Source: Phoebastria nigripes
Taxonomy: Eukaryota > Chordata > Aves > Procellariiformes > Diomedeidae
Assembly (NCBI GenBank): GCA_035582835.1
Contig: JAYKAV010000900.1
Coordinates: 136,191-200,190, forward strand
Reading direction: 5' to 3'
DNA length: 64,000 nt
Under the pieces are notes generated by a model that was given only the letters and a program-made list of their open reading frames with translations, did not search any database and was not told the origin of the DNA. Position numbers and translations under genes: made by a program. Positions 49,001 through 60,741 of the stretch are shown in pieces (within the stretch, counting starts at the first letter, position 1; each line of letters starts with the position of its first letter).

Positions 49001-51197
49001 GTAGGAAATCTGACATTTTGCTTGCCCAGGTATAACTTCTGTCCTAGGCTTCTGCGCAATAGCATTTTTATTGAACTATGCCCAAATTACAGTTATTAGC
49101 ATACTTTTTGCTCATCTTCAGAGGCAGGTCTTGCGCAAAAAAAAGATGGCCAAGAGCACTTTATGTTCATGGAGGGCTTCAGCAGCAGCTGCCTGTGCGT
49201 GACACTTTTGATAAGTCTTGGCTTCCCATTTGCAGCAGGGAACAAATGAATCCTAAATCGTTATCGGTGAGTCACTGCGTGAGAGATGAGTTTCAAAGCA
49301 TTCCTCTCCTCCACAGGATAGTAACGTTCTCAGAAGTGTATTTTCACATACAGCTGTTAGTGATTCAGTGCTTAGAGAGTCAACAAGCTATTTTAGTGCA
49401 TTTTACACTGAGCTGTGGAGGCTGGCCACAAGAGAGGGAGGACAGCTGTTATAAAATTCGTGTTTACTGAATATACCTGCAACTCCTGACAACAGGCTGG
49501 GCTTTGTTTTGCATGAAAAAAACTGAAAATAGATAATTTACCACTAGAATTTGAAAAAAAATTTAAAAACTGTGGGAGGGCAAAAGAGTGTTTGGGAGTG
49601 GTGATGGAGGCCAGATCACCTCAGTCAAACAAATAACTTGTATGTAGCCCCAGAGAAAAACTGATTCCTTCCAGGTAACAAGGTTTGTTACTCATTGGTA
49701 GAGTAGAGCAACTTGTATGATTCTCTACCACTTGATACAGCACTGTAAACCACACTTACTAAAAATGATATTGCAGCTTCACATTTCAAAATGCTGCATG
49801 TTTACATGAAAAACTAGCTGTGCATCTGTGTAGCAGCCACTCAATATGAGCCTTCAACTCATTTGGACATAACCTGGGCTAGCTTTAATTTATAATGCAA
49901 CTGCGCCTGTTGGTTGCACAGCCTACCCAGAGAGACTACGGTCACACCACTGCAGCTTGCACATGTACGCAAGGTTACTATACCCAGAGTTTGCTTGAAA
50001 GGCTGCACGGATCTGGGCATGTCTCAGTCAAATGCTGGAAGGTGAGGTACGGCTTCCTGCCTGAAATCACAGCTGCTGTGGCTGGCTCTGATGGAGATGG
50101 ATAGGGCCCAGAATTAGGAAATCAGTCTAGCTTTGTACTGTTATTTTCTCCATTAATAGGGAGTTAAATAATATGTTTTCAGCTTCTGTTATAAACAAGA
50201 TGGATACTGACCTTGCAAATATTGTTGAAGTTTGCTAAAATACAAGTACAAACATGCAAAATCACTTGCTGAAAACAGCTAGAAATATTTTCAGTTTTCT
50301 GAAAAAACGACAGACTTAAATGAATCGAACTAAAGTTTCTTTTTAGGAATTTCAGGGTGCATGCATGGCATGAGTTTTTATATCAGTAAAACTGCTGACA
50401 GGCAGTACTTTGTGGTCATTGCAGTTATTACACTACATATGTAATCATCTTGAAAATGAAGAGGAGAGCCAATCATTTGCCAGTTCATTTTTTTGGAGGG
50501 AAGGAAAGCTATTTTCAGCACTGTCAATTTTCAGTATAAATTTTGGTCAAGATCTAATGTGGGTCAAGATCTGTAGTAAGGAAAAATAAGCTTGCACTTG
50601 TGCTGAAGGGTGACCACAGGCATATCAGAAGCGTTTCTACTAGTGAAAAAGACTTGTTCGCCTTGCATGTGGTACAGGCTGTTCAGAGTTGTAAGAGAAT
50701 CAGCCTGAAAATGCCCTAATAGTCTTACTATATAGGATGCTATCAAGTGGAAATCTTTGAAAGCTTACTGAAAAAATAAGCCAAAACCAGTTACAACTAG
50801 TTGTCTTGTGTTCCCTTTTTTTTTAGTTCTCCCATTATATTACCTTCTGAGATTTTTCACCCCCATCCACAGTGTGCAAAAGCAGTCCAGGCAATGCTAT
50901 AATTAGTTGACTGATTAAACTTATCAAATGGGGTCAAACCTTCTACTGTTACATCTGAAGAAAATATGCTTTAAAAAAAAGAGATATTTTCCTTTACTCT
51001 TTCAGTTTTTACTGTCTTAATATTACTTTGTAACAGTAATGTTACAGAAGGCCAGATAAAAGGCCAGTGTAGTCATCCGTGTAACTTCATACAATGCTTT
51101 GATTGCTTAGAAGCCTTTATATCATTTGAACATATTTTATTACTCCCATTTAAAAGAGTAAACATCTTTTGCCCCCTCCTTCCCTGTGGTTCTAGGC

Positions 51198-51275
51198 AGC
51201 CAAAGATTCAAGTCTGTTTATTATCGTCCTTCCTCAGTCCAGTCCTTCCTCATACGATAATCAAGCCAAAGATTC
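51198..51275 (+). repeat. Nested direct and inverted repeats
   Basis: AGCCAAAGATTC occurs at 51198-51209 and 51264-51275. Between them, ATTATCGT (51220-51227) and its exact reverse complement ACGATAAT (51254-51261) form an 8-bp stem around a loop that itself holds CCTTCCTCA twice. Confidence 0.75.
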
Positions 51276-53375
51276 CTACAATTTTACATAACAGTATAGT
51301 GCCCACCACTTTAAAAATGCTCTTTGATTAAGAACACTTAATCACTGATTCTTCTACACTATATGGCTGTTCCTCCAACACATTTTCTTTTGGCAAACGT
51401 GGCTCAAGATCAGTATATTAGACAACTCTAGTAGTCTGAATGATTGTGTTGGTGTACTTTGAACATTGTTTTAAATAGATGTATTCTCTGATAAGGTATG
51501 AGCTACATGTTACTAACACTTTTCTCTGTTCTGAAAACCTTGCAAGTTCTAGTATGAAAATATCCATGAATCACAGTAATTAGATTTCCATTTGAAATAT
51601 CAGCCAAAGTCTTTTAGGAAACAGAGTCTTCGCAATTTTCAATTAGCAAACCATTAAAATACTTAAAGAGGCTCTGTTGTGACTTGATGAGTGTCTTCAA
51701 ATTTGCTGGGCCACAAACTGTATTTCATATTAAAAATGTGGGAAGAGCTACAGAAATGGAAGGGCAGATTACAGCTGTTGTATACAAATCCATAGTCAGA
51801 TGCAAAGTTATCAAAGGAAGTCATTCTCCATCTTTCAGTTTCCCTTTTTTTTTGGTGTTACAATCGATCAATACTATAAGACTGTTGCCTTGTCTAGCAC
51901 TCATGGTTGAACAAAGGTCGAAGCAGGCTTCTGTGTGACAGTGGTGTCTAGGGAAATGCTATTGCATTCAGCTTTAGAGCAGATCCTTTTGTGGCAAAAA
52001 GTCATGCCTGGAGAGTAAGGAAGCCAGACAATCCTACCTGCTCTGTGAATAAGCAGAAGATTTCCCTGTTTTCTGATAATAACATTAAAGATCATGTTTT
52101 AATGCACTAAGAACAAAGTTTAGATTAACTATGTAAACACTTTTCTTCAATAAAGCTCTAAGTGCTTCACAAAGCACTTTGTACTTGCAGTAGAAATCCT
52201 CAGCTGATGTATAGATGGGTAAACTAAATTGTCCAATGTCACTCCCTGATTCATTTGTAGATCTTGCAATGAAAATGTGTCTCCTTTCATAGGCCTGTTT
52301 ACATTTGCTGAACCATGTTTCTTCCAGCCTGGAGCATAGTTTTTTGCTTTTCAGTAACTATCATGAACATGACTTGAGAAGCCCCTTGAAGAAGGCTGGT
52401 GTCAGCAGGTAGGATGAGTACTCTGTCTGGAATAGATACATATAGGTAGTTGTAAGGCAAAGTCACTTCTGAGTTAAAGTCTTCATGGGTACTGCAAGAC
52501 TTGTAGGACTGGAGGGTCCTCTGGGACCACATTCTATGTTTTTTATGCTGTGGCGAACTGAAGTGCTCCAATTATTTTCCATTATGTTGCAGAAGAGTCA
52601 TCAGTTCTTCTGGGCATAGGTTGAGAATAGCAGGGTGGAAGGGAGCCATAAGTCCAGGGGCTATAATGGGGGAACACAGATTCTTCATTGTATGGGGTAG
52701 GGAGAAGATATGTCCGAGAAATACTAGGGAAAGGATGAGTGGGAAATAGATACTTCCCTATGTCCATGTGGCTATTGAGCCATACCACTAAATCCCTCAG
52801 GAGTCAGTAGTCCTGCCCTCAGGAGAACGCACCTGAGCCTTTCAGAGTTAAAACCTGTGAGTTCTGCCTTAATTTTTCTTCCTTGTATTTCTTGCAGAGT
52901 GATGATAGTTTGGTTTCTGGGATATTTTCTTTTGAAATCAATAATGCTGTCTTTCTTGGGGAGTTATAGATAACACTCTGACTTTTCCCTGACTCTTTAT
53001 TTTCTGTTGTGAGTGTTGGCAGGTCTTGGATGGCACAGCTTTATTGCAATGACTGGGTGTACTAGCATCTCAGCCAGAATATTTTGGATAGCATCTGGAT
53101 TTTTTGAGTTGCCTCTGATATGGTTTCTGTGTTCAGAAATCTCTTTGCTTAAGTTCATATGCATACTGGGAAGCAAATACATAAATACAGTGTTGGGTGT
53201 TAAGTACTTAATCTAGAAAATCTGAATGGAGGAAAATACAATAGGAGAAAGACAACAGGAAAATCTGTTTTATTTTCCTTTAAAGAAAGGGGCATCTCCC
53301 CTCTCATAAAAGAGGTTAGAACTAATGAGCTTAACCAATGTGTTCTGTACTTAAAAATCTTTCTGAGGCAACAGT

Positions 53376-53394
53376 GATTATTATTATTATTATT
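53376..53394 (+). repeat. ATT trinucleotide microsatellite
   Basis: Six ATT units, starting GATTATTATT. Confidence 0.9.
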
Positions 53395-53905
53395 GGTTTT
53401 ATTACTATTGATATTTGCAAGACTATATTCTTTGAGGTGTAGTTGCTCTGGGAAGGCGAGGTAACTCATGTTGCTGATGGGGAAGGCAACATGAGTTGCA
53501 GCCAAGGTGTGGGTGATATAGAAATAGAGCTGTCCTGTGGCATGGCTGCTCTCTTGCTGCATGTGTGCTGCAGGTGGACAGTAGAAATACCCAAAGGCAT
53601 ACTTAAAAACTGTTTTCAAAGGGGAAAAAATTAATTTGTCTCTTTTGCTTCTTTGGTGTATAAAGGCACCTCAGCTGAGATCAGTTTAGAAATATGAAAT
53701 CTAGGCTTCTCTTGCTGGAGAACTAACTGGAAACTCAGCTGCTGAGGCTGTAGCATTATAAGCAATGAGAAGCTGAAGAACAAGGGAAGAGGGCTTCCAG
53801 TCTTAATTTGAAACTTTTTCAATACTTTTAGCACCTATTTGCATTTCACACACCTGGAAGTTCTGTTTAGTTTTTTTTGTTTGTTTGACTTTCTATACCT
53901 GTAAG

Positions 53906-54989
53906 ATCCTCATAGAGAAGCTGATGAAGCATGGGCTGGGTGAGCAGAGGTGAGGTGAGGATTGAAAACTGGCTGAATGGTTGGGCCCAGCCCAGAGGGT
54001 GGTGATCACTGGAACAAAGTCTAGTTAGAGGCCAGTCACTAGTGGTGTACCCTAGGGGTCAATACTGGGTCCAATCCTGTTCAACATCCTCATTAATGAT
54101 CTGGATGATGGGGTAGTATACCCTTAGCAAGTTTGATGATGATACAAATCTGAGAGGAGTGACTGATGCATGGGCAGGTCATGCTGGCCTCCAGAGGTAC
54201 CTCAGCAGGCTGGAGAAATGGGCTGACAGAAAACTCATGAAGTTCAACAAGGAAAAGTGCAAAGTCCTGCACCTGGGGAGGAACAACCCTGTGCCAGAAT
54301 GTATTCTGGGGGCTGCCTAATTAGAAAGCAGCTTGGCAGAAAAGGACCTGGAGATCCTGGTGGATACCAAGTTGAACATGAGCCAGCAATGTGCCCTTGT
54401 GGCAAAGGCAGCTAATGGTGTCTTGAGCTGCGTTAGGAGGTGTTGCCAGCAGGTCAAGAGAGGTGATCCTTCCCCTCTGTTCATCACTGGTGAAACTCTG
54501 TCTGGAGTTCTGTGTCCGTTTCTGGCCTCCCCAGTACAAGAGAGATATGGACATACNGGAGAGAGCCCAATGAAGGGTCATGAAGATGATAAAGAGACTG
54601 GAGCATCTCTCCTATGAGGAAAGGCTGCAAAAGCTGGGACTGTTCAGCCTGGAGAAAAGAAGGCTCGAGGAGCATTTATATAAATAAATATAACACCTGA
54701 AGGGAGGGTGCAAAGAGAATGGAGCCAGGCTTTTTTCAGTGGTGCCCAGTGACAAGACCAGAGGCAACGGGCACGAACTGAAACATAGGAAGTTCCCTCT
54801 GAACATCAGGAAACACGTCTTCACCGTGAGGGTGGCTCAGAGGTGTGGAGTCTCCAGCCTTGGAGATATTCAAAAGCCATCTGGACATGGTCCTGGGCAT
54901 CTGGCTCTAGGTGGCTCTGCTTGAGCAGGGGGTTGGACCAGATGACCTCCAGAGGTCCCTTCCAACCTCAACCATTCTGTGATTCTGTG
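53906..54989 (+). mobile_element. CR1 LINE, 5'-truncated, about 1.1 kb
   Basis: ORF2 text is readable in broken frames: KLMKHGLG, then RPVTSGVP, ILGPILFNILINDLDDG, a degenerate active-site region where FADD is changed to a FDDDT-like text, [47 protein letters not shown], and the C-terminal KHVFTVRVAQ. The 3' end carries CCAGATGACCTCCAGAGG and ATTCTGTG units up to about 54989. Relative to the copy at 21922-22710 it has a small insertion near 54675 and a deletion near 54845. One ambiguous base lies at 54557. Confidence 0.95.
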
Positions 54990-57900
54990 GTATCTTAATG
55001 TTTTTGACTGAAAGCTAAGAAAAGCCCTACTGCAGTGGTCTTTCAGAGAGATCTCCACCCACAATGAAGAACATGAGAATTTCTGGTACTTTTTAAGGTA
55101 GGAATTAAACAGAATAGTCACATGTATGTGTACATGTCTGAGTCCATTTACATGTATGTATATATGAAATCTCTGCACCCTCATTCAAGAGAAGAAATAA
55201 GAGTTTGTGGTAGGTCCCTTGTTAGATGAAGGATCTCTTAATTGTTGTTAACAGGATGTGGAGAACTTGTTCCTTGCTGGTATTTTTGGGGCTTGATTGT
55301 CAATTAGCTAAGGTTTTCTAATGCTCATGGCTGCAAGATTTCATGGGAAACAGATAAGCTAAGGTTTAGCACACTCCGATGCGTTTTGTGGAAGGGTCTG
55401 TTCTTCATCATTTCCTACTTTTTTAGTAATTTCCATTTGAAGACTTCTTGTCTTTGGTGTGTGCTGTTTTACACATGGTTGTTATCCTGAGGAAGCTTTA
55501 GCAAAATAGTTCTGCTCCATCTAATAGTTCTTGGCAGATCGTTCTGCAAATGAACCTCCTTGACTGAAAGTCCTGTCTCGCAGCTGTTTAGCCAAAGTGA
55601 GTTGAGTTCATTTAAGGCCATACGACAGAGTTGACAGTAATTGGCATCATTGTTTAGTGGAGTCAGCAGGGAGGCAGCCGAATGAATGGATATGGACTCT
55701 GAGTTGCTCTCAGCTCATCAGAATAGGTTCAGGCAAGTGATGAACCAGTCATAGATGTCTGCACTGTCTGCCTTGCATCTGGGAAATGGAGGCCTTAATT
55801 CTCCCAAGCCATGTATCCTCAAACTGACCTGCAGTTCATTATCAGTATTTATTACTGTTGTCTGCTCTTAGCAAATCCCTTCTTCTCTCTTTCCCCCATG
55901 TGCCAGGTGCCTAGTGTACGGAGAAGTGTATTCCTGCCTTAAACATGTACATGCTTGTGGCAAGCAGTCACAAAAATTTACAAGCTCTAAGTAGGGGCTG
56001 GAACCAGAAGACCAGAGACGTGGAGACACATTTCCANGTGTCACGCCGTGCTTCACAATCTTACTTGAGACCTTTTTCATCCCAGGAAAATCATATCTGA
56101 GTATCCAAGTGTCAGGTGATACCCAATTTTGTCCTGTATGATTATGGCAGAACAACAGTGAGAATCCAGCAGTGTATCCAGCAGAGCTGGGATAATGCCA
56201 TTGTTTTTGTATCTTGCCTCTACAGTGAGTAATTTTCCTTATAGAGCCCTACGGTTTGGTGCCATCCTTAAGAGTTCAGTAGAAAATTTACTCAATATAG
56301 GCAGCAAGAAAATGAGGAGCTTTTAGTACTGCTCAGGCTTTGAGCCACAACTTAAGCAGCAGTATACTCCCATAGCTGTGAACAAATTTGGAGCCTTCCC
56401 AGTAATCAGAAGATCAATGGTTATGGTTTTGCTAAGTGTAAACTAATTTGTGATTGTTTAAATTCCTAAGTTCTCGTAAAGGGAAGTAAAAGCTGCCTTG
56501 AGTGCTAGAGTACATACACATACACAAATGAAAACTGCAAATACAAGCATCCTGGTACCTGGATTTTTAAAGTGTACCCAATATAGCAACAATAAATATG
56601 GTTTAAAAAACAGATTTACTTGATTTTTTTTCCCTTAGAGATACGCCTTGGAGACATGATAATGTCCAGGGCACAAACAATGATAAAATCTGTCAGTATG
56701 CAGAATAAAGTCTGTTTACAAGTCTGTGCCAGTATACTGGTTTGCTTAGCATCTGCACCTGCAGTTGCATATTCAGCTTCACAGTACTTACTGTCAGCAA
56801 ACCAGTTATTAACATCTTCATATAGATCCTTGAAAAGTTACATGTAGCCGTATGAATGCTTCATTTTAAGCTGTTGCTTATAGCATTTTGAGAAGGGTGA
56901 CTTGTAACATTTTAAATATGCATACATATAGCTAGGTAATGCTAATCTAAGCTGTTGCTTTGTGTAAGATTAGTTGAAGTTTAGTAACAAGCAGAAGAAG
57001 TTCAAACACATGAATCTTTACTAGTTCCTATATAGTCATTGCTTTGCATTTTAATTCTTACAAGGCCTTTTGCAGGGGCATTTCTTTCCTGGCCAAGAAT
57101 ATTCTTGTGTGCTTAAGTGGAAACATGAAAGGATTTATACCAATAGAAGATTGTTCTCTAAATATAGCCACTTCCAGTGCTTATTTTAAACTAAGTGTCA
57201 AACTCGAGAGTTACTAGGGCAGTAACTGTAGTTTGTTTGAAAAAGAAGAGAGAACTTTGCACAGTGAAGTTGTCATATATGGAAATAAGATGAGTGGTAT
57301 GTGTAGTTTGGACCACCACATGTAGGTAAAAAGCAAAGAGCTGTAATCAGTGTTTGTTTTCATATGAAAAAGCGCTCATGAATTTGGAGTAGACTTCACA
57401 GCTGGTGGGTGTTGAAGCCAAAAATAGAGTTACATGATCAATCACCCCTTACTCACAGAGGACTCCAATAATCTTTTCCTGTGCTGGGTCAGCTAGATCT
57501 TCTTCTGTTAGTTAGCCTTTCCAGAGTCACTTAGCTTTTATGCTGGTTTTTTTTGGTAGACCATTTTGTATTTTCTGTTAGTTATGCCTCTAGAAGGGAA
57601 TTTCACCGCTATGCCTTTAGTCAACCTGCAAGTTAGTCCACTATTCTTAAGAGAAATAACCTAGCTGCTTACTGCAAGATTGCATGTGGCACCCACTTGT
57701 CAGCTTAGGTATCGCTGTTCGCCACGAGAGAGAGAGAGAGAGAAAGTGAGAGAGAAAGGAAGAGCTCCAGCTGAAGCCCAGAGCAGTAGAAGTTTCAATA
57801 TAAGTCCATGGTTTGAAAATAGTCAAATAATTCTGTGAAAAGAGGAAAAAAAAATTATCTTTGAAATTCGCTGGAAAATGGAATTCTTGCCTGCTGGACA

Positions 57901-58985
57901 TCTGCATTAGCTGAACCTCCTTCTTGAGGCCTTTTCTAACTTGGTGATTGTGCCACCCTAGTTTGTATAGCGTGTGTATGGCCTGTATTGTACTGCAGGA
58001 AACTCCCTGAGAGGGAAGGGTGGCAGTGTGAAGGGTCCCCATAATAATGCATCGCTCTAGCCTGGTGGAAGAAGGCAGCCTGGAAGATCTTTTGGAGAGA
58101 GATGTTTGCAGGCTGTACCTGCACAGTGGGTCTGTACATTTTACTGGTGACTCTACTGACATGTTGCTGAGGAGGTTGTATGATGTGCACAGGAAATCTG
58201 CTGCAGGATTTCCATTAGTGCTTCTATGGTCACTGTTATCCACTGAGCTACCTGAAGGCTACAAGAAATACAACCCTGCAAGGGCATGGATGAGAGTCTA
58301 GAGTGACAGAGATTGTCTCGTCATGAAGGCATTAGATAGTTAGACCACAGTGAATCTGTTGAGAGAGGGATGCTGAAGGAGTCCAGGTAAAATAGGAATT
58401 GGTATGCACCATGGAATTTTTATACTTAACCTGGAGTCATGGCTCTGCTTTTCAACCTCTTCAGCTCTTCCAGCATTTTATGGAGGTGAATTGCCGAGCA
58501 ACAAACCTTAAAATTTTCCCAGAAAGCTGAGAGAATTATAAAAATTATGAAATACTGAGCCCTCTATCCCAACTGCTTCTGCTGCCCATCATCTGTAGCT
58601 GATAATAAGAGCCTTGTGTCAGCAACATGTCTCCAAGCACCCATAACCAAAGATCAATAAGCTGTGAGGGAGGATGGACCTGCTCTGTGACAACTTCAAT
58701 AAGTGTCAGAAACGAGCATGAGATGGGTTGTTCAGCTCCAGACTGTTATTCTGGAGGTGAATACATTAACTTACTCCCCAGTCAGATTCAGATCAAACTG
58801 ATTACATAGGTATTACTCCAAATAATTGACTCTGATGTTGTCTTCAGTGATGACGTATTTTTAGTTTTCAACTAGCATTAATTAAATTAATTGATTTTGA
58901 AATACCAACTGTAATGAAGTACTCTATACTAATTTCTTTATTCTCCTATCCCACCAACTTATTCCACAATTGCATTCATGTTTAA
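54990..58985. other. Gene-free intronic interval
   Basis: About 4 kb with no exon or element recognised, apart from a GA microsatellite and an ambiguous base at 56036. Confidence 0.5.
57726..57758 (+). repeat. GA dinucleotide microsatellite
   Basis: About nine GA units followed by imperfect AAAGTGAGAGAGAAAGG. The purine-rich strand also accounts for the long open frame on the opposite strand here. Confidence 0.9.
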
Positions 58986-60083
58986 TATCATAGAATCATA
59001 GAACAGTTTGGGTTGGAAGGCATCTTCAAAGATCATCTAGTCCAACCCCCCTGTCATGGGCAGGGACATCTTTCACTAGATTAGGTTGCTCAAAGCCCCA
59101 TCCAATCTGACCTTGAACACTTCCAGGTATGGAGCATCCACAACTTTTCTGGGCAGCGTGTTCCAGTGTCTCACCACCCTCATCATAAAAAGTTTCTTCC
59201 ATATGTCCCACCTAAATCTTTCAGTTTAAAACCATTGCCCCTTGTCCTGTCACTGAAGGCCCTGGTAAAAAGTCTCTCTCCGTCTTTCTTATAAGCCCCC
59301 TTTATATATTGAAAGGCTGCAATAAGGTCTCCCCGGGGCCTTCTCGAGAAGAGAAGAGGCTGAACAACCCCAACTCTCTCAGTCTGTCCTCATAGGAGAG
59401 GTGCTCCAGCCCTCTCCGATCATTTTTGTGGCCCTCCCCTGGACCCGCTCCAACAGGTCCATGTCCTTCTTGTGCTGGGGACCCCAGAGCTGGATGCAGT
59501 ACTCTAGGTGGAGTCTTGATGAGAGCAGAGTAGAGGGGGAGAATCACCTCCCTCGACCTGCTAGCCACACTTCTTTTTATACAGCCCAGGATACAATTGG
59601 CTTTCTGGGCTGCAAGCGCACATTGTGGGCTCATGTCCTGTTTTTCATCCACCAGTATCCCCAAGTTCTCTGCAGGGCTACTCTCAATCCATTCATCCCC
59701 CAGTCTGTACTGATGTTGGGGATTGCCCTGACCCAGGTGCAGAACCTTGCACTTGGCCTTGTTGAACTTCATGAGGTTTGCACGGGCCCACTCCTCAAAC
59801 CTGTCAAGGTCCCTCTGGATGGCCTCCCTTCCCTCAAGCTAATCAATGGCACCACTCAGCTTGGTGTCATCAGCAGACGTGCTGAGGGTGCACTCAATCC
59901 CACTGTCTATGTCATTGATGAAGATATTAAACAGTATTGATCCCAGTACAGACCCTTGAGGGACACCACTCATTACTGGTTTCCATTTGGACATTGAGCC
60001 ATTGACTGTAACTCTTTGGATGTGGCCATCCAGGCAATTCCTTATCCATCAAGTAGTCCATCCATCAAATCCATATCTCTCTG
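58986..60083 (-). mobile_element. CR1 LINE on the minus strand, about 1.1 kb
   Basis: Its 3' tail is at the low-coordinate end, reading ATCATAGAATCATAGAA near 58988, then TTGGGTTGGAAGGCATCT. On the minus strand ORF2 text is readable: [25 protein letters not shown]-like, [68 protein letters not shown]. This is the only CR1 copy of the window in minus orientation, and the tail motif and internal text differ from the plus copies, suggesting another subfamily. The active-site phenylalanine-alanine is altered (SADD-like). Confidence 0.95.
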
Positions 60084-60585
60084 TATCAAAGATTGTTCTC
60101 AATATCTGAGAATTTTCTGAGGTTAACAAATGGCTGCTAGTTTTAAATATCATCATTAATATTTGACTCACCTTGACCAGGCTCTGAATTTTATTGAACC
60201 TCGTTTTTATATTCACCCATGCTACCATGTTTCTTTCATAGCTGGCACAGAAATATATTACAACAGGTCAGTCTGATGAGTAGAGTTTGGTTCCAGTGGA
60301 GTGTTTTCTGTTTGTTTACATACTTCATTATTAGGATTATGTCTGTTTGCATGATCTGTTGCCCAGGTTTCCATATGTTGTAATTCCATGGCAACACCTG
60401 TACTAATACACAGTATGACCATATACAAACTAAAAACAAAGTTTCAGCTCTCCTGGAGCAGAAAGTATACATCTCCTTTTCGATTAATGCTTATTAAAAG
60501 GCCACCCTGAGGCTGAATTCTAGCACCTAACACTGAGCTGTTGTGGAAGGGCATTCAAAAAGGTGAGGTGTGATTTTATTTCAAG

Positions 60586-60735
60586 ATTCAAGCCATGGTG
60601 CTACAATGGGAATCTCCTTCATCATTGCTTCTGCAGAAGAAATAAATGATGATGTTAACCAGACGCTGTCAAAGTGTGCCCAGTTTGGTTTATCTCACAT
60701 TTGTTTTGATATAACCAGGAACTCCCACAAGAAAG
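60586..60735 (+). other. Exon-like segment with good splice signals, identity unknown
   Basis: A donor AAAG|GTAAGC cuts after 60735. Two credible acceptors lie upstream: TTTTATTTCAAG ending at 60585 and CATTGCTTCTGCAG ending at 60636. The shorter version is 99 bases and phase 1 at both ends, in an open frame reading EEINDDVNQTLSKCAQFG and then LSHICFDITRNSHKK. The frame is open through the segment, and its phase would fit the donor at 42905. I see no MAM-domain similarity, so it is not the regular next MAMDC2 exon. It could be an alternative exon, a non-coding RNA exon or chance. Confidence 0.25.
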
Positions 60736-60741
60736 GTAAGC

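Larger units (their letters stand above)
42906..53905. other. Probable MAMDC2 intron, first 11 kb
   Basis: After the CpG island fades near 43250 the sequence is AT-rich. I looked for the continuation of the first MAM domain (an aromatic YVD-like segment after an acceptor) and did not find it. Small repeats are listed separately. I recognise no other element, apart from an ambiguous base at about 44947. Confidence 0.5.

Noticed and set aside
53200..53619. Minus-strand frame of 139 codons
   Set aside because: It includes an ATT microsatellite translated as an asparagine run. No domain or splice evidence.
57926..57950. Possible CR1 tail (GAGGCCTTTTCTAACTTGG)
   Set aside because: Only about 25 bases resemble CR1, and the ATTCTGTG repeat and upstream ORF2 text are missing.
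57647..58243. Open minus-strand frame of 198 codons
   Set aside because: It runs through the GA microsatellite, which gives a stop-free CT-rich strand. The serine/leucine-rich text has no recognisable domain.
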